Source: Pseudomonas putida
GTDB lineage: Bacteria > Pseudomonadota > Gammaproteobacteria > Pseudomonadales > Pseudomonadaceae
Length of the DNA stretch: 64,000 nt
Reading direction: 5' to 3'
Assembly: GCF_002906855.1 (NCBI RefSeq)
Contig: NZ_MINI01000048.1
Coordinates: 930,001 to 994,000, forward strand
Position numbers and translations under genes: made by a program. This document shows positions 58,372-64,000 of this stretch, in pieces (the stretch's first letter is position 1; the number at the start of each line of letters is the position of its first letter). The notes beneath the pieces are model-generated. The model saw nothing but the letters and a program-made list of their open reading frames with translations. It was not told the DNA's origin and did not search any database.

Positions 58372-60051
58372 ATGAGTAACAAGAACAACGATGAGTTGCA
58401 GCGGCAGGCCTCGGAAAACACCCTGGGGCTGAACCCGGTCATCGGCATCCGCCGCAAGGACCTGCTGAGCTCTGCGCGTACCGTGCTGCGTCAGGCCGTG
58501 CGCCAGCCGCTGCACAGTGCCAAACATGTGGCGCACTTCGGCCTGGAGCTGAAGAACGTCCTGCTGGGCAAATCCAGCCTCGCCCCGGCAGGTGACGACC
58601 GTCGCTTCCAGGACCCAGCCTGGAGCAAGAACCCGCTGTACCGCCGCTACCTGCAAACCTACCTGGCCTGGCGCAAGGAACTGCAGGAGTGGATCGGCAA
58701 CAGTGACCTGTCGCCCCAGGACATCGCCCGCGGCCAGTTCGTCATCAACCTGATGACCGAGGCCATGGCGCCGAGCAACACCCTGTCCAACCCGGCGGCG
58801 GTCAAACGCTTCTTCGAAACCGGCGGCAAGAGCCTGCTGGACGGCCTGTCCAACCTGGCCAAGGACGTGGTCAACAACGGCGGCATGCCCAGCCAGGTCA
58901 ACATGGAAGCGTTCGAGGTCGGCAAGAACCTCGGTACTAGCGAAGGCGCCGTGGTCTACCGCAACGATGTGCTGGAGCTGATCCAGTACAGCCCCATCAC
59001 CGAGCAAGTGCATGCCCGCCCGCTGCTGGTGGTCCCGCCGCAGATCAACAAGTTCTACGTCTTCGACCTGAGCCCGGAGAAGAGCCTGGCGCGCTTCTGC
59101 CTGCGCTCGCAGCAGCAGACCTTCATCATCAGCTGGCGCAACCCGACCAAGGCCCAGCGCGAGTGGGGCCTGTCGACCTACATCGATGCCTTGAAGGAAG
59201 CGGTCGATGCGGTCCTGGCAATCACCGGCAGCAAAGACCTGAACATGCTCAGTGCCTGCTCCGGTGGCATCACCTGCACCGCCCTGGTCGGCCACTACGC
59301 CGCGCTGGGTGAGCAGAAGGTCAATGCCCTGACCCTGCTGGTCAGCGTGCTGGACACCACCCTGGACACCGAGGTGGCACTGTTCGTCGACGAACAGACG
59401 CTGGAGGCCGCCAAGCGTCACTCCTACCAGTCCGGGGTGCTCGAAGGCAGCGACATGGCTAAGGTGTTCGCCTGGATGCGCCCCAACGACCTGATCTGGA
59501 ACTACTGGGTCAACAACTACCTGCTCGGCAACGAGCCACCGGTATTCGACATCCTGTTCTGGAACAATGACACCACGCGCCTGCCAGCCGCCTTCCACGG
59601 CGACCTGATCGAACTGTTCAAGAACAACCCGCTGACCCGCGCGGATGCCCTGGAAGTGTGCGGCACTGCCATCGACCTGAAGAAAGTCCAGTGCGACATC
59701 TTCAGTGTCGCCGGCACTTCCGACCACATCACCCCGTGGCAATCGTGCTACCGCTCGGCGCACCTGTTCGGCGGCAAGATCGAGTTCGTGCTGTCCAACA
59801 GCGGCCACATCCAGAGCATCCTCAATCCGCCAGGCAACCCCAAGGCCCGCTTCATGACCGGCGCCGACCGCCCGGGCGACCCGGTGGCCTGGCAGGATAA
59901 CGCCGAAAAGCATGCCGACTCCTGGTGGCTACACTGGCAGACCTGGCTGGGCGAACGCGCCGGCGAGCTGAAAAAGGCACCGACGCGCCTGGGCAACCGC
60001 GCCTATACCGCTGGCGAGGCTGCACCGGGGACTTACGTCCACGAGCGCTGA
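58372..60051 (+). CDS. phaC1: Class II poly(3-hydroxyalkanoate) synthase 1
   Basis: Polymerises (R)-3-hydroxyacyl-CoA of medium chain length into PHA on the granule surface. 559 aa. Catalytic triad visible: Cys296 in SACSGGITC (lipase-like box with Cys), Asp451 in GTSDHITPW and His479 in NSGHIQSILNPPGN. FAD-free, alpha/beta hydrolase fold in the C-terminal two thirds. GGAGCG precedes ATG 58372. First gene of phaC1-phaZ-phaC2-phaD; about half of its residues look the same as in PhaC2. Confidence 0.98.
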   Translation: MSNKNNDELQRQASENTLGLNPVIGIRRKDLLSSARTVLRQAVRQPLHSAKHVAHFGLELKNVLLGKSSLAPAGDDRRFQDPAWSKNPLYRRYLQTYLAWRKELQEWIGNSDLSPQDIARGQFVINLMTEAMAPSNTLSNPAAVKRFFETGGKSLLDGLSNLAKDVVNNGGMPSQVNMEAFEVGKNLGTSEGAVVYRNDVLELIQYSPITEQVHARPLLVVPPQINKFYVFDLSPEKSLARFCLRSQQQTFIISWRNPTKAQREWGLSTYIDALKEAVDAVLAITGSKDLNMLSACSGGITCTALVGHYAALGEQKVNALTLLVSVLDTTLDTEVALFVDEQTLEAAKRHSYQSGVLEGSDMAKVFAWMRPNDLIWNYWVNNYLLGNEPPVFDILFWNNDTTRLPAAFHGDLIELFKNNPLTRADALEVCGTAIDLKKVQCDIFSVAGTSDHITPWQSCYRSAHLFGGKIEFVLSNSGHIQSILNPPGNPKARFMTGADRPGDPVAWQDNAEKHADSWWLHWQTWLGERAGELKKAPTRLGNRAYTAGEAAPGTYVHER

Positions 60052-60060
60052 GTCACAATG

Positions 60061-60086
60061 CCGTGGCCGCTTGGAGCGTGCCACGG
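60061..60086 (+). other. Hairpin between phaC1 and phaZ
   Basis: CCGTGGC / GCCACGG stem (60061-60067 and 60080-60086) with a 12-base loop, ten bases after the phaC1 stop. No T tract. May influence mRNA decay and the ratio of synthase to depolymerase. Confidence 0.4.
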
Positions 60087-60114
60087 TACATTTTCAAGCC
60101 ACAGAGCCACGCGC

Positions 60115-60966
60115 ATGCCGCTACCCTACATCTTCCGGACCGTCGAGCTGGACGACCAATCCATCCGTACCGCGGTGCGCCCGGGCAAGCCGCATCTGAC
60201 GCCGTTGCTGATCTTCAACGGCATCGGCGCCAACCTGGAGCTGGTGTTCCCGTTCATCGAGGCACTGGACCCGGACCTGGAAGTCATCGCCTTCGACGTC
60301 CCGGGCGTGGGCGGCTCGTCCACGCCACGCCACCCTTACCGCTTTCCAGGCCTGGCCAAGCTGACGGCGCGCATGCTCGACTATCTGGACTACGGCCAGG
60401 TCAATGTCATCGGCGTTTCCTGGGGCGGCGCCCTGGCCCAGCAGTTCGCCCATGACTACCCCGAGCGCTGCAAGAAGCTGGTGCTGGCAGCCACGGCGGC
60501 GGGGGCGGTGATGGTGCCCGGCAAGCCCAAGGTGCTGTGGATGATGGCCAGCCCCAGGCGCTACGTGCAGCCATCGCACGTGATCCGCATCGCGCCGCTG
60601 ATCTATGGCGGCGGTTTTCGCCGCGACCCGGAGCTGGCCATGCACCACGCCGCCAAGGTGCGCTCCGGCGGCAAGATGGGCTACTACTGGCAACTGTTCG
60701 CCGGGCTGGGCTGGACCAGCATCCATTGGCTGCACAAGATCCAGCAACCGACCCTGGTGCTGGCCGGCGACGACGACCCGCTGATCCCGCTGATCAACAT
60801 GCGCCTGCTGGCCTGGCGAATTCCCAATGCCCAGCTACACATTATCGACGACGGTCATCTGTTCCTGATCACCCGGGCCGAGGCCGTCGCCCCGATCATC
60901 ATGAAGTTTCTCCAGCAAGAACGTCAGCGCGCGGTCATGCACCCCAGTCCGGCCTCTGGTGGCTGA
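60115..60966 (+). CDS. phaZ: Intracellular PHA depolymerase
   Basis: Alpha/beta hydrolase that releases 3-hydroxy acids from intracellular mcl-PHA granules, 283 aa. Lipase box GVSWGG with nucleophile Ser102; Asp in LAGDDDPLIPL and His in DDGHLFLITRAEA complete a likely triad. No signal peptide, as expected for the granule-bound enzyme. Start ATG 60115; the upstream ATG 60058 falls inside the intergenic hairpin. Lies between the two synthases, the standard order in mcl-PHA pseudomonads. Confidence 0.97.
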   Translation: MPLPYIFRTVELDDQSIRTAVRPGKPHLTPLLIFNGIGANLELVFPFIEALDPDLEVIAFDVPGVGGSSTPRHPYRFPGLAKLTARMLDYLDYGQVNVIGVSWGGALAQQFAHDYPERCKKLVLAATAAGAVMVPGKPKVLWMMASPRRYVQPSHVIRIAPLIYGGGFRRDPELAMHHAAKVRSGGKMGYYWQLFAGLGWTSIHWLHKIQQPTLVLAGDDDPLIPLINMRLLAWRIPNAQLHIIDDGHLFLITRAEAVAPIIMKFLQQERQRAVMHPSPASGG

Positions 60967-61034
60967 ATTGTTGCTTGCTGTTGCACGAGCACGACTGATG
61001 AGTACCACCGTGGCCTGACAAGGGAGTTGTTGCC

Positions 61035-62717
61035 ATGAAAGAAAAACCGGCCAAAGGAACGTCAACGCTCCCTGCCACCAGCATGAACGTGCAGAACGCC
61101 ATCCTCGGTGTGCGCGGCCGCGACCTGATCTCCACCTTGCGCAGTGTTGGCCGCCATAGCCTGCTCAATCCACTGCACACCGCCCGTCACCTGTTGACAC
61201 TGGGCGGCCAGCTCGGCCGGGTGATGCTCGGCGACACGCCTTATCAGCCGAGCGCGCGTGATGCCCGTTTCAACGATCCTACGTGGAGCCAGAACCCGTT
61301 CTACCGGCGCAGCCTGCAGGCCTACCTGGCCTGGCAGAAACAGACCCGCCTGTGGATCGAGGAAAGCCACCTGAACGACGATGACCGGGCCCGTGCACAC
61401 TTTCTGTTCACCCTGATCAACGACGCCCTGGCACCGAGCAACTCGCTGCTCAACCCACTGGCGGTCAAGGAACTGTTCAACACTGGCGGGCAGAGCCTGG
61501 TGCGTGGCGTCGCCCACCTGCTCGACGATTTGCGCCACAACGACGGCCTGCCGCGCCAGGTCGACGAGCGCGCCTTCGAAGTGGGCGGCAACCTGGCCGC
61601 CACGCCCGGCGCCGTGGTGTTGCGCAACGATCTGCTAGAGCTGATCCAGTACAAGCCGATGAGCGAAAAACAGTACGCCCGGCCCGTGCTGGTGGTGCCG
61701 CCGCAAATCAACAAGTACTACATCTTCGACCTGCAGCCGAGCAACAGCTACGTCCAGTACATGCTCAAGAATGGCCTGCAGGTGTTCATGGTCAGCTGGC
61801 GCAACCCCGACCCACGCCACCGCGAGTGGGGCCTGTCGAGCTATGTGCAGGCCCTGGAAGAAGCACTCAACGCCTGCCGCAGCATCAGCGGCAGCCGCGA
61901 CCCGAACCTGATGGGCGCCTGCGCCGGGGGCCTGACCATGGCCGCACTGCAAGGCCACCTGCAGGCCAAGCACCAGCTGCGCCGGGTACGCAGCGCCACT
62001 TACCTGGTCAGCCTGCTCGACAGCAAGTTCGACGGCCCGGCCAGCCTGTTCGCCGACGAACAGACCATCGAGGCCGCCAAGCGTCGCTCGTACCAGCGTG
62101 GTGTGCTGGACGGTGGCGAGGTGGCGCGGATCTTCGCCTGGATGCGGCCCAACGACTTGATCTGGAACTACTGGGTCAACAACTACCTGCTCGGCAAGAC
62201 CCCGCCGGCCTTCGACATTCTCTACTGGAACGCCGACAGCACTCGCCTTCCGGCCGCGCTGCACGGCGACTTGCTGGACTTCTTCAAGGTCAACCCACTG
62301 ACCCGCGCCGCGGGCCTGGAAGTGTGCGGCACCCCCATCGATCTCAAACAGGTGGACCTCGACAGCTTCACCGTGGCCGGCAGCAACGATCACATCACGC
62401 CGTGGGACGCGGTGTACCGCTCGGCCTTGCTGCTCGGTGGCGACCGACAGTTCGTGCTGGCCAACAGCGGGCACATCCAGAGCATCATCAACCCACCCGG
62501 TAACCCCAAGGCGTACTACCTGGAAAACCCCAAGCTCTCGAGCGACCCACGCGCCTGGTTCCATGACGCACAGCGCCGCGAAGGCAGCTGGTGGCCGTTG
62601 TGGCTGGAGTGGATCACGCCGCGCTCCGGCCCGCTCAAGGCGCCACGCACGGAACTGGGCAACACCACCTATCCACCGCTGGGCCCTGCGCCAGGCACCT
62701 ATGTCCTGACCCGATGA
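61035..62717 (+). CDS. phaC2: Class II poly(3-hydroxyalkanoate) synthase 2
   Basis: Second mcl-PHA synthase, 560 aa. Cys296 in MGACAGGLTM, Asp452 in GSNDHITPW and His480 in NSGHIQSIINPPGN, the same triad as PhaC1. Compared with PhaC1 the N-terminal ~20 residues are longer and different (MKEKPAKGTSTLPATS). GGGAG precedes ATG 61035. Probably a gene duplication of phaC1 with phaZ in between. phaD starts 13 bases later. Confidence 0.98.
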   Translation: MKEKPAKGTSTLPATSMNVQNAILGVRGRDLISTLRSVGRHSLLNPLHTARHLLTLGGQLGRVMLGDTPYQPSARDARFNDPTWSQNPFYRRSLQAYLAWQKQTRLWIEESHLNDDDRARAHFLFTLINDALAPSNSLLNPLAVKELFNTGGQSLVRGVAHLLDDLRHNDGLPRQVDERAFEVGGNLAATPGAVVLRNDLLELIQYKPMSEKQYARPVLVVPPQINKYYIFDLQPSNSYVQYMLKNGLQVFMVSWRNPDPRHREWGLSSYVQALEEALNACRSISGSRDPNLMGACAGGLTMAALQGHLQAKHQLRRVRSATYLVSLLDSKFDGPASLFADEQTIEAAKRRSYQRGVLDGGEVARIFAWMRPNDLIWNYWVNNYLLGKTPPAFDILYWNADSTRLPAALHGDLLDFFKVNPLTRAAGLEVCGTPIDLKQVDLDSFTVAGSNDHITPWDAVYRSALLLGGDRQFVLANSGHIQSIINPPGNPKAYYLENPKLSSDPRAWFHDAQRREGSWWPLWLEWITPRSGPLKAPRTELGNTTYPPLGPAPGTYVLTR

Positions 62718-62730
62718 GCGCCACGACTGG

Positions 62731-63345
62731 ATGAAGACCCGCGACCGTATCCTCGAATGCGCCCTGCAGCTGTTCAACTTGCAGGGCGAGCCGAATGTCT
62801 CGACCCTGGAGATTGCCAACGAACTGGGTATCAGCCCAGGCAACCTGTACTACCACTTCCACGGCAAGGAGCCCTTGATCCACGGGCTGTTCGACCGCTT
62901 CGAGGAAGCGCTGATGCCGCTGCTCGACCCTCCGCTGGAGGTGCGCCTGGAGGCCGAGGACTACTGGCTGTTCCTGCACTTGATCGTCGAGCGCATGGCG
63001 CAGTACCGCTTTCTGTTCCAGGACCTGTCCAACCTGACCGGGCGCCTGCCGAAGCTGGCACGGGGCATGCGCAGCCTGATCAACGCGCTCAAGCGCACGC
63101 TGGCGGCATTGCTGGCCAGCCTCAAGGGCCAAGGGCAGGTGGTCAGTGAGACGCGGGCATTGGGGCAACTGGTGGAGCAGATCACCCTGACCTTGATGTT
63201 CTCGCTGGACTACCAACGGGTGCTGGGGCGCGAGGGCGATGTGGGGATCGTGGTGTATCAGGTGATGATGCTGGTGGCGCCGCATCTTCAGGTGCAGGCA
63301 CGGGCGGCGGCCGAGGAGTTGGCGGTGAGGTATCTGGAGGGATAG
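62731..63345 (+). CDS. phaD: TetR-family regulator PhaD
   Basis: TetR-like protein, 204 aa. N-terminal helix-turn-helix VSTLEIANELGISPGNLYYHF followed by the usual HGKEPLIHGLF, then an all-helical ligand domain. In P. putida PhaD activates phaC1 and phaI promoters, with a CoA-type metabolite proposed as inducer. ATG 62731 has no strong ribosome site and begins 13 bases after phaC2, so translation may be coupled. Converges with phaF. Confidence 0.94.
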   Translation: MKTRDRILECALQLFNLQGEPNVSTLEIANELGISPGNLYYHFHGKEPLIHGLFDRFEEALMPLLDPPLEVRLEAEDYWLFLHLIVERMAQYRFLFQDLSNLTGRLPKLARGMRSLINALKRTLAALLASLKGQGQVVSETRALGQLVEQITLTLMFSLDYQRVLGREGDVGIVVYQVMMLVAPHLQVQARAAAEELAVRYLEG

Positions 63346-63365
63346 ATCTGACAGCTCGATGGCGC

Positions 63366-63400
63366 GCCCTTCGCGGGACAAGCCCGCTCCCGCGAAGGGC
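63366..63400. terminator. REP-derived hairpin between phaD and phaF
   Basis: Perfect twelve-base stem GCCCTTCGCGGG / CCCGCGAAGGGC with an 11-base loop carrying ACAAGCCCGCT. It is a condensed REP pair: one full core plus only the outer arm of the second. It sits between converging genes and could stop both transcripts. Confidence 0.75.
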
Positions 63401-63412
63401 ATTACACCGCTA

Positions 63413-64000
63413 TCAGAGCAGAGAGCCGGTGCTGGCCGGAGCCGAAGGCGGGTTGCTCGCTGGGGCCGCAGTAGGCGCCGGAGCGGCGGTAGCGGCCGGC
63501 GCGGCGCTGGCCGCTGGTGCTGCCGGCTTGGCGGCTGCCGGTTTGGCCGGGGCCTTCTTCACTGCCGGCTTCTTCGCTGCGGCAGGCTTGGCAGCCGGTT
63601 TCGCCGCGGGCTTGGCCGCTGCAGTCTTGGCAGCCGGTTTCGCCGCTGCTGGTTTGGCCGCTGCTGGTTTGGCTGCTGCCGGTTTGGCTGCTGCGGTTTT
63701 TGCCGCTGGCTTGGCCAATGGTTTGGCCGCTGCCTTGCTCGCTGCCGGCTTGGCCGCTGCGGAGCGCGAGGAGATCGGGGTAACCGATGCGCCGGTCAGT
63801 TTCTCGATCTGCTTGGTCAGGCTGTCGACCTGCTGATGCAGGGCCTTGATCTCGTTGCGGCTCGGTACACCCAGGCGCGAAATGGCACTGTTCAGGCGCT
63901 TGTCGAAGGCCTCTTCGAGTTCGCTCCACTTGCCCAAAGCACGGTCCTTCACGCCCGATACGCGCGAAGTGGTCGAGGACTTGGCGGTTTCAGCCACGTC
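63413..64000 (-). CDS. phaF: Phasin PhaF (N-terminus beyond the window)
   Basis: PHA granule-associated protein with a histone-like C-terminus. The visible 195 residues start inside the phasin domain (GKWSELEEAFDKRLNSAISR), pass a leucine-zipper-like coiled coil (IKALHQQVDSLTKQIEKLTG) and end in an Ala/Lys/Pro tail of repeated AAAKPAA units that binds DNA without sequence preference. P. putida PhaF is, as I recall, about 255 aa, so about 60 residues lie to the right of the window. The stop at 63413 follows the REP hairpin. PhaF helps distribute granules to daughter cells. Confidence 0.95.
   Translation of the reverse strand, partial: DVAETAKSSTTSRVSGVKDRALGKWSELEEAFDKRLNSAISRLGVPSRNEIKALHQQVDSLTKQIEKLTGASVTPISSRSAAAKPAASKAAAKPLAKPAAKTAAAKPAAAKPAAAKPAAAKPAAKTAAAKPAAKPAAKPAAAKKPAVKKAPAKPAAAKPAAPAASAAPAATAAPAPTAAPASNPPSAPASTGSLL

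Noticed and set aside
63429-63836. Plus-strand Ala/Gly-rich frame opposite the phaF tail
   Set aside because: It is the reverse of the AAKP repeats of phaF; low-complexity shadow without a ribosome site.

Overview
The window is a stretch of core chromosome from a fluorescent Pseudomonas, most likely of the P. putida group. Reasons: GC-rich coding with strong G/C third positions; paired inverted REP sequences of the P. putida kind between genes; a complete class II medium-chain-length PHA cluster (phaC1-phaZ-phaC2-phaD, then the end of phaF); a pyrR-pyrB-pyrC' operon with an inactive dihydroorotase; an S-adenosylhomocysteine riboswitch ahead of ahcY; and a Chp/Pil chemosensory cluster beside gshB-tonB-yqgE-ruvX. 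Family assignments come from reading the sequence and remembered family features; no search was run. No tRNA, rRNA, CRISPR array, insertion sequence or intact prophage was seen.

Layout. 1-7.2 kb: end of an MdtD-like MFS exporter, RNA helicase dbpA, a BaiN/HI0933 flavoprotein, YccS, an orphan periplasmic binding protein and ElaA. 7.1-10.1 kb (minus): winged-helix protein, YgjP-like metalloprotease and a REC-PAS-GGDEF-EAL protein with a weakened EAL site. 10.3-16.5 kb (minus): tkt-epd-pgk-[small lipoprotein]-[MliC]-fba, central carbon metabolism with two envelope lipoproteins inside it. 16.7-24.4 kb: ArsR-type regulator/methyltransferase plus metK, the exported DNA ligase LigB, a DUF1090 protein, a lipid-anchored cytochrome c', MltA, a MAPEG protein and an EamA transporter. 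24.4-25.5 kb: a small foreign-looking island with a broken DUF3800 gene. 25.5-34 kb: CPA1 antiporter, thioesterase, riboswitch-ahcY-metF, a possible glycosyltransferase, a second orphan binding protein and rhlE. 34-40.3 kb: yceI with its cytochrome b561, an exported amine oxidase with a Lys/Ala/Pro tail, bioA, rsmE and a hemolysin III protein. 40.4-49.2 kb (minus): pilG-pilH-pilI-pilJ-chpA-chpC. 49.4-55.3 kb: gshB, tonB, yqgE-ruvX and pyrR-pyrB-pyrC'. 55.5-64 kb: hslVU behind a sigma-32-like promoter, a DUF971 protein, and the pha cluster.

How genes work together. The ArsR-type regulator, metK, ahcY and metF cover SAM synthesis, SAH removal and methyl regeneration, with two visible control devices: a perfect palindrome before the regulator and the SAH riboswitch before ahcY. 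The Chp genes form a receptor-coupler-kinase-regulator pathway for type IV pili, but no CheR/CheB-type adaptation enzymes lie in the cluster. The pha genes make, degrade and regulate PHA granules; phaC1 has a sigma-54-like site and an inverted repeat that could bind PhaD.

Nothing here is clearly a new multi-gene system. The most rewarding leads are the ArsR-type regulator with its palindrome, the Chp pathway without adaptation enzymes, the secreted ligase, the tailed exported amine oxidase, the DxD-containing unknown protein, and the island with the DUF3800 fragment.
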